From positions 62,001 through 126,000 of the IMG/VR virus record IMGVR_UViG_3300020123_000589: a stretch of DNA of 64,000 nt. The stretch is one strand, 5' to 3'. The notes below the pieces were generated by a model. The model was not told where the DNA came from. It made no database searches and saw nothing but the letters and a program-made list of their open reading frames with translations. Positions within the stretch are counted from its first letter, which is position 1. Each line of letters opens with the position of its first letter. The translations under genes were made by a program, and so were the position numbers. This DNA is from a virus. This document shows positions 14,411 to 22,960 of the stretch, piece after piece.

Positions 14411-17400
14411 TGACTAATTTTCAGATAACTCAAGGAACGGGAACGATCATTGCTACTGATACAGGTGGTGGTGGTGAAAATTATCAAAAAATTAAATTAA
14501 TTGATGCTACTTTAAGTTCTACTTCTCCTACTGGAGTAGCAGCTAATCCTTTACAGGTTTCATTAGCAAATACTGGAGCCAATGCCACTGCTATTACGGT
14601 GGATGGATCTGGAGTAACACAACCAATAAGTGGTACTGTGACGGCCAATCAAGGTGGTATTTGGAATGTTACAAATATTACTGGGACAATTTCTCTCCCA
14701 ACTGGTGCTGCTACTGAAACTACACTAACTGCAATTAAAACAGACACAGATAAATTGACTTTTGTAGCAAGTAGATTACTTGTGGATGGAAGTGGAGTTA
14801 CGCAACCAGTAAGTGGTACCATAACGGCGAATGCAGGAACTGGAAATTTTACTGTTGTTCAAAGTGTCGGTGCTAATTTACATGTTGATGTAGATAATTT
14901 TCCAGCTAAACAAACTGTTGCTATTTCTCAATCCGGCACAGATAATAATGTTTCAATAACCAATTTCCCAGCTACCCAGCCAGTTTCTGGTACTGTAACA
15001 GCACAAATTGAAGATTCTTCTGGTGGAAGTTTAACTTCAACAGGTGGGTCCCTCAATGTTAATATTACAGGTGGTGCCTCAAGTGGAGCCGTGCCTGATG
15101 GAACCTCCTTTGTCTATGGAATCACAAATGAAACTCCCGTTGGTGGAGTATATCAGGACGCATCTCCAGCTTTAACAGGCGGTAAAACAGGTGCTTTAAG
15201 ATTAACACAATTTAGAGGTTTGCACACAAATTTAAGAGATTCTAGTGGAAATGAATTATTAGGACAACAAGTTTCTGCTGATTCCATACCTGTTGTTATT
15301 GCTTCAAATCAGTCAGCCGTACCAGTATCAGGGACCGTAGCAGCAACTCAAAGTGGAAGTTGGACGGTTTCTTTAACAAGTGAAAGTATTGAAATTGGTA
15401 CTGTAGATCAGGGTACGCCTAATACAATTGCAAACGCTTGGCCAGTTCTTCCTACGGATGGAACAAACTCTCAATCATTTACTGCTTCTGGAGAAGCAAA
15501 AGTAACTGTTAATACTGCATTACCTGCCGGAACAAATGTAATTGGTCACGTAATAACAGATTCTGGTTCAACAACAGCCGTTACGGGTACCGTTGCAGCT
15601 ACTCAATCCGGCACATGGAATATAAATAATGTTTCTGGTACCGTATCGTTACCTACGGGAGCTTCTACATCTGCTAATCAGACCAATGGAAATCAAAAAA
15701 CTCAAATTGTAGATGGTAGCGGCAATGTTATTTCTAGTACTTCCAATTCTTTAAATGTTAATGTTACAAATACAGAACCCATTTCTGGTACTGTCACTTC
15801 AAATCAGGGAACTCCAAACACATTAGCAAATGCATGGCCAGTGGAATTATCTGATGGTACAAATTTATTAGGGACTTCGGCACATCCAGTAAGAATTGAT
15901 CCAACTGGTACTACTACACAACCAGTTAGTTTGGCCAGCACTACTATTACAGGGACTGTGGCAGTTACTCAGTCTACCTCACCATGGGTAGTTTCTGGAA
16001 CAGTAACAGCTAATATTGGTACAACTAATGGTTTAGCATTAGATACTTCGGTCAATGGCATTTTAGTTTCTCAAGGATCTACAACTTCTGGAGAGAAAGG
16101 TCCATTAATTCAAGGTGCAGTAACAACATCTTCACCATCTTATACAACAGCGCAAACTAGTCCACTCTCATTAACTACTTCTGGTGCATTGAGAACTGAT
16201 AGTAGTGCAACAACTCAGCCAATTTCTGCAATTTCTCTTCCACTTCCAACTGGTGCATCTACTTCAGCTAATCAAACAAATGGTTCTCAACAAACCCAGA
16301 TTGTTCAGGGCGGTAATACAGCAATTGTTGATGCAGCTGGTGATCTTCAGGTCGATATCAATAATTTCCCAGCTACTCAAACTGTAGCTGGAACGGTCAC
16401 ATCAAATCAAGGAGCTGCTGCGGCATTAGCTGGAGCGTGGCCAGTTGAAATAACAGATGGGACTAATATACTTGGTACTTCTAGTCATCCCGTAAGAATA
16501 GATCCTACAGGAACTACAACTCAACCCGTCAGTGGTACAGTAACAGCTAACGCTGGTACGGGAACTTTTAATATTCAAGCTAATGCCTCTGTAAATGTAA
16601 CTCAGATAAATGGTAATTCTGTAGTAACAGGTGGAGCTAACGGGTTGTTGGCTGTTTCTGGACCTGTAGCATCTGGATCAACTAATGCAGATAACCCATT
16701 AAAAACTGGTTCTGTATTTAATACTACGCAACCCACTGTAACCAATGGACAAATTGTTGATAATCAAGCTACAGCTCGTGGAGCACAAATTGTAGCCACA
16801 GGCGTAGACACATTTAATGTAACTGTTAATACTGCATTACCTGCCGGAACAAATGTAATTGGTCACGTAATAACAGATTCTGGTTCAACAACAGCCGTTA
16901 CGGGAAATGTTACTGTTGTTCAATCTACAGCAGCTAATTTAAATGCAACTGTTGTAGGACCTACGTTAACTAAAGGTACACAAGGTGCTACTGGATTCTC
17001 GGTACAAAATTTAAAAGACGCTGGACGTACTTATGTAACCTTTACCTCAGATGCTGTTGCTGGAGTAACATCTGAAACATTGTTAACCATGACACAAAAT
17101 CGTCAGGGTTCTACATCAAGCGCAAGTACTTATACTCCTACAAGTGGAAAAACCTTACGAATACAATCCATTACAGTGGGTGTTCAATCGGGGGCTGGTG
17201 CTGGAGAGTGGGTGCGTGTAAAATTCCGTCATAATACTGCTGGAGCTACAACTACATCGTCAGCGTTAGTTTATACAGTAGCTTGTGGTACTCCACAAAA
17301 TCAGGCAGCTACGGGGGGACAGGTTACTGCACCTATTCCTGACGGGTTAGAAATTTTTGGTGACGGTACTCAAACAATCGGATTTTCACACATTAGTTCT

Positions 17401-17448
17401 GCTACAACCAACGTAGAATCTATAACAATATGTGGGTATGAGTATTAA
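14410..17448 (+). CDS. large repetitive fibre protein
   Basis: A 1012-residue protein dominated by repeats of (Q)PVSGTVTANQG..., STSANQTNG and similar short beta motifs, expected to form a long beta-helical or beta-spiral shaft. Residues about 230-300 carry the FVYG...VGGVYQD...LRDSSGNE module also found at 13435. The last 140 residues differ, with YTPTSGKTLRIQSITVGVQSG ... CGYEY, probably a receptor-binding or capping head. No chaperone peptidase motif is visible. It is likely a fibre on head or neck, since it lies before the neck and sheath genes. Confidence 0.65.
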   Translation: MTNFQITQGTGTIIATDTGGGGENYQKIKLIDATLSSTSPTGVAANPLQVSLANTGANATAITVDGSGVTQPISGTVTANQGGIWNVTNITGTISLPTGAATETTLTAIKTDTDKLTFVASRLLVDGSGVTQPVSGTITANAGTGNFTVVQSVGANLHVDVDNFPAKQTVAISQSGTDNNVSITNFPATQPVSGTVTAQIEDSSGGSLTSTGGSLNVNITGGASSGAVPDGTSFVYGITNETPVGGVYQDASPALTGGKTGALRLTQFRGLHTNLRDSSGNELLGQQVSADSIPVVIASNQSAVPVSGTVAATQSGSWTVSLTSESIEIGTVDQGTPNTIANAWPVLPTDGTNSQSFTASGEAKVTVNTALPAGTNVIGHVITDSGSTTAVTGTVAATQSGTWNINNVSGTVSLPTGASTSANQTNGNQKTQIVDGSGNVISSTSNSLNVNVTNTEPISGTVTSNQGTPNTLANAWPVELSDGTNLLGTSAHPVRIDPTGTTTQPVSLASTTITGTVAVTQSTSPWVVSGTVTANIGTTNGLALDTSVNGILVSQGSTTSGEKGPLIQGAVTTSSPSYTTAQTSPLSLTTSGALRTDSSATTQPISAISLPLPTGASTSANQTNGSQQTQIVQGGNTAIVDAAGDLQVDINNFPATQTVAGTVTSNQGAAAALAGAWPVEITDGTNILGTSSHPVRIDPTGTTTQPVSGTVTANAGTGTFNIQANASVNVTQINGNSVVTGGANGLLAVSGPVASGSTNADNPLKTGSVFNTTQPTVTNGQIVDNQATARGAQIVATGVDTFNVTVNTALPAGTNVIGHVITDSGSTTAVTGNVTVVQSTAANLNATVVGPTLTKGTQGATGFSVQNLKDAGRTYVTFTSDAVAGVTSETLLTMTQNRQGSTSSASTYTPTSGKTLRIQSITVGVQSGAGAGEWVRVKFRHNTAGATTTSSALVYTVACGTPQNQAATGGQVTAPIPDGLEIFGDGTQTIGFSHISSATTNVESITICGYEY
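15502..15587 (+). repeat. 86-bp direct repeat, copy 1 (inside fibre gene)
   Basis: Identical to 16819-16904; both are in the same reading frame and encode the same segment (NTALPAGTNVIGHVITDSG...). Confidence 0.9.
16819..16904 (+). repeat. 86-bp direct repeat, copy 2 (inside fibre gene)
   Basis: Identical to 15502-15587 at the DNA level. Recombination between them would delete 1317 bases in frame and give a shorter fibre. Confidence 0.9.
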
Positions 17449-17460
17449 TAAAGGATTATT

Positions 17461-18105
17461 ATGAAAAATGCTTATGTTGATTATGCTACATTTTGGTCCC
17501 TTGTGACATCTAAAACTTTACTCGCACAATATGTAGATGCTACAGATACGTATCTTATATTTGCTATCGAGGATAGCATTTCATGGGAAGTGAATGTTTT
17601 AAAAGGTACTGATGATGCAATAGATTTTGAAACAAATCATAAATCTTCCTGTAACCAACCTTTAGAATATAGAAGTGTTGATGGTTTACCTAAGTATGCT
17701 TCTGCCATGTTTGTTGATAATTTATCATACTGGGTTGATGGATCTAATGGTAATTTAACAATCTCAGCTAATTCCACAGGCTATTTAAAAACTCATTTTT
17801 CTGTACCATTTAAATTAAACGGCGTAGATATTCACTGGGAAAATGCTAACTTCGGTGACAGTATTAATTTTGAAATAGGAATATACAGTGGTAATGATCC
17901 ATCGAATGAATCTAGTTTTGTTGCATTAGGACAATTTGCAAACCAATACAAAATTATGGGAACTGACACAAAAATGTTTCAAGTAGATACAGTTAAAACA
18001 ATTCCAGCATCTTATAATAATTTAGATATTTATATTCGTACTACATATTTTAATATTGGAAATAACTCAGTCAATATTTGCGTTAATTTATTGGGTTACA
18101 AATAG
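17461..18105 (+). CDS. hypothetical virion protein
   Basis: A 214-residue protein with AAAGGA upstream. Residues 1-60 look alpha/beta (AYVDYATFWSLVTSKTLLAQYVDATDTYLIF). Residues 90-214 look like a jelly-roll, carbohydrate-binding-module-type fold: GVDIHWENANFGDSINFEIGIYSG, then TFNI-like strands to the end. The context between fibre genes suggests an appendage tip or attachment subunit. Function inferred, not recognised. Confidence 0.55.
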   Translation: MKNAYVDYATFWSLVTSKTLLAQYVDATDTYLIFAIEDSISWEVNVLKGTDDAIDFETNHKSSCNQPLEYRSVDGLPKYASAMFVDNLSYWVDGSNGNLTISANSTGYLKTHFSVPFKLNGVDIHWENANFGDSINFEIGIYSGNDPSNESSFVALGQFANQYKIMGTDTKMFQVDTVKTIPASYNNLDIYIRTTYFNIGNNSVNICVNLLGYK

Positions 18106-18118
18106 GGAGGAAGAAAAC

Positions 18119-18460
18119 ATGGCTTCAGTTACTTTACATGCTAGTGGAACAGAAACAAGCAGTGGAACTAGTGCGGATATACAGGCTCCCAGCACTACTT
18201 TAGTAGGAATGTTTGTTCATATTTCAGCGGTGTCTGGAGTACTTCCAACACTCGTAGTTAAATTACAAGAAAGTCCTAATGGAGGCATTGATTGGTATGA
18301 TGTTCCTGGCATTGTTAATGGAAGTGCATTAACTCTAGTAAGTCTTACAAATCTTTTGCCCTCAAGCACACAATTTATTGCTGATGATATTCGCGTAGTA
18401 TGGACAATTGGAGGAGTAGGTGCCAGTTTTACATTTGAAGTAATAGTGTTAACTACTTGA
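18119..18460 (+). CDS. small beta-rich virion protein
   Basis: The start at 18119 is chosen because GGGAGGAAG lies 5-12 bases before it; an upstream in-frame ATG at 18056 would overlap the previous gene by 50 bases. The 113-residue product (MASVTLHASGTETSSG ... FTFEVIVLTT) is all-beta, without cysteine, and has the look of an Ig-like or jelly-roll decoration subunit. Family not recognised. Confidence 0.6.
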   Translation: MASVTLHASGTETSSGTSADIQAPSTTLVGMFVHISAVSGVLPTLVVKLQESPNGGIDWYDVPGIVNGSALTLVSLTNLLPSSTQFIADDIRVVWTIGGVGASFTFEVIVLTT

Positions 18461-18464
18461 TAAA

Positions 18465-18962
18465 ATGCTCACACAAATAGATCTTCATTCTGGTGATATT
18501 CTTCTATTTAAAGTGAAGCCCTCTTCATCTATTTTCTCCAAGTTAATTGGATTAGGGCAGAAGATTTTGGGTCATGCCCCCACCAAGGCAGAATATTGTC
18601 ACGTAGCACTTGTAGCTTTTGATTCTACTTTTGTAATGGAAGCACGTTGGCCAAAAACTAAAATCTCTAAAATAGATTGGACAAATTGGAACGAAGAATA
18701 CGATCTTCAACTTTTCAGAGTAAATAATGTTAAGCCCAGACAAATTTTAGATACTATACATTGGGCAGAAGATCATCTTAATGAATGGTATGATGTATTG
18801 GAATTATTGGGTGGGTGGATTAATATACGACATGCAGAAATTTGCAGTACGTATGTGCAAAAAGCCTGGAAAGCAGCTGGGATTGAATTTAAAACAAATG
18901 AAAATGGTTTTATAACGCCAGATGAGATTGCAGCATCAAATTTGATTTGGAGAGTTAAATGA
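18465..18962 (+). CDS. permuted NlpC/P60-like cysteine peptidase
   Basis: A 165-residue protein with the YiiX/YebB-type order of motifs: HSGDILLFKV at the start, EYCHVALVA (His), an acidic residue in MEARWPKT, and AEICSTYVQKAW (Cys) near residue 127. These permuted papain-like enzymes cleave amide or ester bonds in cell walls, lipids or proteins. In a phage such a gene could help cell-wall penetration or act inside the host. The catalytic Cys and His are present; the substrate is unknown. Confidence 0.75.
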   Translation: MLTQIDLHSGDILLFKVKPSSSIFSKLIGLGQKILGHAPTKAEYCHVALVAFDSTFVMEARWPKTKISKIDWTNWNEEYDLQLFRVNNVKPRQILDTIHWAEDHLNEWYDVLELLGGWINIRHAEICSTYVQKAWKAAGIEFKTNENGFITPDEIAASNLIWRVK

Positions 18963-19204
18963 TTAGAGAAGAAAATGAGACAAAAGAAGTTGCAGTAATA
19001 AAAGATGTTCTTTGTAATAAATGTGGTGTTAGTTGTTTATGTCATACTACATGTGGTTTTTCTTACGCTTCCTTGAACGTTCATTGGGGATATGGTAGCA
19101 CTAGGGATATGGAAGTTCATGAAGCTCAACTATGTCAAAATTGTTGGGAAGAAATTATAAAGACTTTTAAGTATCCAGATTTAGTAGCAGATAACATATT
19201 ATAA
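18959..19204 (+). CDS. small zinc-finger protein
   Basis: An 81-residue protein overlapping the previous stop (ATGA). It has two Cys clusters: CNKCGVSCLCHTTCGF at 20-35 and LCQNCWEEI at about 59-67, together enough ligands for one or two zinc ions. Similar short zinc proteins are abundant in the right third of this window. Function unknown. Confidence 0.6.
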   Translation: MIREENETKEVAVIKDVLCNKCGVSCLCHTTCGFSYASLNVHWGYGSTRDMEVHEAQLCQNCWEEIIKTFKYPDLVADNIL

Positions 19205-19215
19205 CGGAGAATATT

Positions 19216-19482
19216 ATGGCTAACGTGCAAATATACAATTTAACTTATACCGAGTGGAAAGCCAAAACAGGTACTGCCTATTATATTGATTACGGAAGTT
19301 CCTATCAACTCTATAAAGTTGATTCAACCCTCGCTAATCAAATTCTTTGGGCAGCGCATATTTTTTATGTTCCTCCCCTTACTACCGATCAACAAGCGGA
19401 TTTGACTGATTTTAACACAAATGTTTTAGGAACTGCTACACAAGTTGATACAGTGGATGAGGTTGTAAGTGATAATTTCTAA
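19216..19482 (+). CDS. hypothetical 88-aa protein
   Basis: CGGAG is placed well before the ATG. The product (MANVQIYNLTYTEWKAKTGTAYYIDYGSSYQLYKV) has a short beta N-terminus and an acidic C-terminus, without cysteines. It sits between a peptidase cluster and neck genes. No family recognised. Confidence 0.55.
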   Translation: MANVQIYNLTYTEWKAKTGTAYYIDYGSSYQLYKVDSTLANQILWAAHIFYVPPLTTDQQADLTDFNTNVLGTATQVDTVDEVVSDNF

Positions 19483-19492
19483 GGAATAAATC

Positions 19493-20305
19493 ATGCCTTT
19501 AAATTTGCCAACAGCTCCAATAATTTCTGGGATTTCCAGCACCCTTTTTACTGTCTCAATAGGTCTAGACAGCAATCCTCCTGGAACTTTTTATTCCTTT
19601 CGTGTAATAACGAATGGTATTATAAATTATATTACCAGCAGTGGAATTCTCTCTTCTGCGAATATGTATAATAATATACAGACGATCACAACTGTTAATG
19701 TGTCTCCAGGAACACAGTTTATTATTTCCGTGTCTGCTGCGACAGATGCCCAAGGATCTAATGCTACAGCATATGGGCCTTTTACTACTTTTTCCACATT
19801 AACAGCAGCAGTTTCTCCGCAGGGAAGATTTACACCGCAGCAACAAGCTATTATTGAGCAAAGTAGATTACTGATGCCGCAGAAATTTAGTGTGAATTGT
19901 AGTGATGAACGAATTTTAGCATTTGCTGAAGTAGTATTGGCGGATATTAATCTTTTTCCACCTCTTCAAGGATTTACGACAGATACGTTAATTCCTGTAG
20001 CACTTCCCCTTCTATATTTTGGGATTAGTTTGATGGCTGAGTTATTTTTTCAGATGTCAGCTACATTACAAGATTTCAATTATAATGACAATGGATTGGC
20101 TTTGAATATTGATCAGACAGGTAAAATTAACCAAAGTTACGTAAATATGTTGGAATTTTATAGACACATGATTACTAATTTTAAGAAGACACAGATTTTT
20201 GCACAGGGAGCCTTTGGAATTTCAAGCCCAAGATATCAAAGTCAGATTGGACAATTCCTAAAAATCAGCCTTGGTTCTTCATTTAATTGGAACTCCCCAA
20301 ATTAA
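19493..20305 (+). CDS. FN3-like domain fused to neck/adaptor-like domain
   Basis: A 270-residue protein. Residues 1-100 look like a fibronectin type III-like domain beginning MPLNLPTAPIISGISSTLFTV, closely similar in plan to the start of the protein at 20920. Residues 115-270 are helical and start with GRFTPQQQAIIEQSRLLMPQKFSV; the pattern of helices and the ending fit a virion adaptor or baseplate-associated protein. The fusion suggests a surface-exposed beta domain added to a structural core. Function inferred. Confidence 0.5.
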   Translation: MPLNLPTAPIISGISSTLFTVSIGLDSNPPGTFYSFRVITNGIINYITSSGILSSANMYNNIQTITTVNVSPGTQFIISVSAATDAQGSNATAYGPFTTFSTLTAAVSPQGRFTPQQQAIIEQSRLLMPQKFSVNCSDERILAFAEVVLADINLFPPLQGFTTDTLIPVALPLLYFGISLMAELFFQMSATLQDFNYNDNGLALNIDQTGKINQSYVNMLEFYRHMITNFKKTQIFAQGAFGISSPRYQSQIGQFLKISLGSSFNWNSPN

Positions 20306-20359
20306 TTTTTTTAAGTTGCAATAAGCTAGATTAAAATTCCCCAATACAGGAGCAGTACT

Positions 20360-20920
20360 ATGAGTGATAATAGTAAACTTCCTTTCAGTGAGGCCAGTGG
20401 TCGCAAGACTTTACATGGCACCTATAAAGTATCCTTCCTAATAGATATTGATTCGGAAGATGGTATTCTTGCTTCTGATTTTGGTTTGTTCGTTACTCAA
20501 GGTTTTGGGGAAAATCTTGTAAACAAAGTTGCTTCTCTTGACGTAGAAAAAATTTATAAAACAGCTAAAGTAGAATTAAAACCTGGAGATCTAGTTTATT
20601 TAAATCGTGACATGGATATTAAAGCATCGGTAGTTAAAGATAATAATGGTATTTATTGTGTAGGATCTTTTGGACAGCCTATTTGTGAAGAGTACAATTT
20701 ACCATTGCAACGAGGTTTGATAGCCCAAGTTAATAAAGTTACTGAAGGGCAAGCTGAATTAATAGGATTTGATAATTTAATTGAAGCTTCTTTTATAGAT
20801 CCTGAAACAGATGAACCATTTTGGGAGAATGTTCGTATTGATAGAATTGCTGTTGATCTTGATGCCGTTGAAAAAATAGACAATACATCAAAGTCCGTGG
20901 ATATTGTGGAGGAAATCTAA
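20360..20920 (+). CDS. hypothetical virion protein (186 aa)
   Basis: CAGGAG is placed well before the ATG. The protein is acidic and beta-rich, with segments such as VELKPGDLVYLNRDMDIKASVVKDNNGIYCVGSFGQP that suggest a small beta-barrel. The TAATG junction couples it to the next gene. It may be a capsid- or neck-associated factor; I do not recognise a family. Confidence 0.5.
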   Translation: MSDNSKLPFSEASGRKTLHGTYKVSFLIDIDSEDGILASDFGLFVTQGFGENLVNKVASLDVEKIYKTAKVELKPGDLVYLNRDMDIKASVVKDNNGIYCVGSFGQPICEEYNLPLQRGLIAQVNKVTEGQAELIGFDNLIEASFIDPETDEPFWENVRIDRIAVDLDAVEKIDNTSKSVDIVEEI

Positions 20921-22263
20921 TGCCTTTAAATACTCCAGTTGCTCCTACAATTTCTTCAATTAATTCTTCTGGCTTTACTGTTACTAAAAATGTTGATGGT
21001 AATCCTGGAGGTACTTATTATTTATGGATGGTATCTTTTGATACATCAACTTTTTACTGTGATGGATCAGGAGGACTATCAAGCACCCCAATTTTTATTA
21101 TTGGCAGTTCACAAACAGTTTCGAGTCTTCCTCCAAATACAGTTGCTTCTGTTGCATTAGAAGCAGCATTAGATGCTATGGGTAATGGACATACTGCTTT
21201 TGGACCCGCAGCCTCTGCTACTACGTCTGCTACTTCACCCATTAATCAGCCTTACCAAGCTATTTTTTCTACTACAGTTACGTCTTTTTGGCTTCCTAAT
21301 GGCAATCCAAGTGGAACATTATTTGATGTACAACTTTCTCCAGATCCTAGCTTTACAACTGGATTAATTGATTCGGGTTGGATCACAGCACAAACATATG
21401 AATTCATTAATCTGCTACCAAGCACTATTTATTATGGTCAAGTAAAAGCTAGAAATGCGGTGCTTGTAGAAACTCCCTTTGTTTCTTTGGGTCCAGTTAC
21501 TACGTTAGCAGGTCCAGCCAATGTTCGAGCACTACAAGTAACAAATTTATTAGACAACAGAGGATTTTTGTTGCAATGGGCACCAAATATTGAAAATAAT
21601 ATTATTGCTTACAAAATTTATCGCAGCAATTCTCCAACAGATGTTAGTTCTTTTGCTCTTATTAATAGTACTGCCGCAAATGTTACTTCTTATATTGATA
21701 ATGTACCATTTACTTTTGGTATAGTTTATTATTACATTGTTACTGCATTGGATAATGGTGGAAATGAGAGTAGTTTAGATACGGCAAATCCAACGCAAGA
21801 TATGAGTTTTCATTCATTTGAAGAGCAACCATTTCCCACTGTTATTTTAGCTGGAGATGTTATTAATAATGAAACTCCAAGTGGTTCGATTAATGGAATA
21901 AGTACAACCATTACTTCAGTTACAGATTCCACACATTTAGTTGTTGGGTCTACGGCGGGTTGGACGGCTGGATATGCAGCCGATTCCACTACAAATATAG
22001 GTTTTAATGTCGTTTCAATAACTGATTCCACACATTTAGTAGTTTCTTCTACAGTTGGATTGCATGGTGGAGATACGATTGTTCGTGGAAATGCATTATT
22101 TACAACAGCGTATCCGTATAAAAATCAAACGCTCTCAGTTTTCGTTGGTGGATCTAAGAAAACACTTTCTTCAGATTATGTGCTGAATTTGCCACAACAA
22201 TTCACATTTGTAGTGCCGCCTCTTACTGGATCTGTGCTTCGTATCGAATACGTAAGATATTAA
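20920..22263 (+). CDS. multi-domain FN3-type appendage protein
   Basis: A 447-residue protein. Residues 1-100 are an FN3-like domain paralogous to the start of 19493. Residues 105-190 and 195-290 look like two more FN3 domains (ALDNGGNESSLDTANPTQDM closes the last). Residues 310-390 hold two copies of the short module VTDSTHLVVGSTAGW / ITDSTHLVVSSTVGL with GDTI. A final beta segment resembles the ends of other fibre genes here (VLRIEYVRY). Probably an elongated, surface-exposed virion protein. Confidence 0.6.
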   Translation: MPLNTPVAPTISSINSSGFTVTKNVDGNPGGTYYLWMVSFDTSTFYCDGSGGLSSTPIFIIGSSQTVSSLPPNTVASVALEAALDAMGNGHTAFGPAASATTSATSPINQPYQAIFSTTVTSFWLPNGNPSGTLFDVQLSPDPSFTTGLIDSGWITAQTYEFINLLPSTIYYGQVKARNAVLVETPFVSLGPVTTLAGPANVRALQVTNLLDNRGFLLQWAPNIENNIIAYKIYRSNSPTDVSSFALINSTAANVTSYIDNVPFTFGIVYYYIVTALDNGGNESSLDTANPTQDMSFHSFEEQPFPTVILAGDVINNETPSGSINGISTTITSVTDSTHLVVGSTAGWTAGYAADSTTNIGFNVVSITDSTHLVVSSTVGLHGGDTIVRGNALFTTAYPYKNQTLSVFVGGSKKTLSSDYVLNLPQQFTFVVPPLTGSVLRIEYVRY

Positions 22264-22316
22264 TTGAAATAAGAAAGAAAGATACTATAGAATTTTATAC
22301 TGAGAGATAAGAGGAT

Positions 22317-22895
22317 ATGTCAACTGTAATTACAGGAATTACGAATAACACAAATACAGATTTTAGGTTATTGGTTCCTGGTTACAATACCAGTAGACCT
22401 GATATTCTACTTAATGCGTTAACTACGTATAATCTTTTTGAATTTTTAACACCAGATGAAATATGGGCCATGCAGGTAGCTCTTGAACCTTTAGTTAGAG
22501 ATGGAACTTTATCTATTACAGCTACAAGCATATTTCCTTTTACCCCCGTTACAAGTTTACGAGCAGACAATAATAATGAAATAGTTGGAAAAATTCAACT
22601 AATTTCAGGTTCGAATGTTACTTTGACTCAGCTAGGTGCTGCCATTGCCATAAATGTTCCAGGCGGTGGTTTATCTCCATCAAATTTTGTAATTGGTGAT
22701 GATCTTACTAGTCAAATTGGGACAAATATTTTCACGTTAACATATGTTCCACTTCTAGGAACTACATCAATCTATGTAAACGGTCTTAGACAAAGAGTTG
22801 GACTTAGTAATGATTACACGATTTCAGGAAGAATTGTCACAATGACGTATACACCCAATATTGGTGATTCAATATTGGCTGATTATTTAATGTAA
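22317..22895 (+). CDS. virion protein sharing a domain with 10713
   Basis: A 192-residue protein with AGAGG upstream. Residues 1-75 match the first domain of the protein at 10713 (FRLLVPGYNTSRPD ... LFEFLTPDEIWAMQVALEPLVRDGTLSITA). The C-terminal part (GTNIFTLTYVPLLGTTSIYVNGLRQRVGLSNDYT...) is a module also ending the 22961 protein (YVNGAEQVYLNGLLQNAGGNDYTGNG). So this gene is a mosaic of two modules used elsewhere in the genome. Likely a fibre or decoration component. Confidence 0.6.
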   Translation: MSTVITGITNNTNTDFRLLVPGYNTSRPDILLNALTTYNLFEFLTPDEIWAMQVALEPLVRDGTLSITATSIFPFTPVTSLRADNNNEIVGKIQLISGSNVTLTQLGAAIAINVPGGGLSPSNFVIGDDLTSQIGTNIFTLTYVPLLGTTSIYVNGLRQRVGLSNDYTISGRIVTMTYTPNIGDSILADYLM

Positions 22896-22960
22896 AAGAT
22901 TTGATTTAACAGAATTGGATTAGGAAAGCCAATTTTATAAATTTAAGGAGACATAAAATT

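Noticed and set aside
22264-22301. Promoter before the gene at 22317 (TTGAAA ... TATAGA or TATACT)
   Set aside because: The possible boxes give spacers of 16 or 26 bases with weak matches, below the quality of the promoters listed.
22913-22934. AATTGG/CCAATT hairpin before 22961
   Set aside because: Only six mostly A-T pairs with a 10-base loop. Too weak to claim as a terminator.
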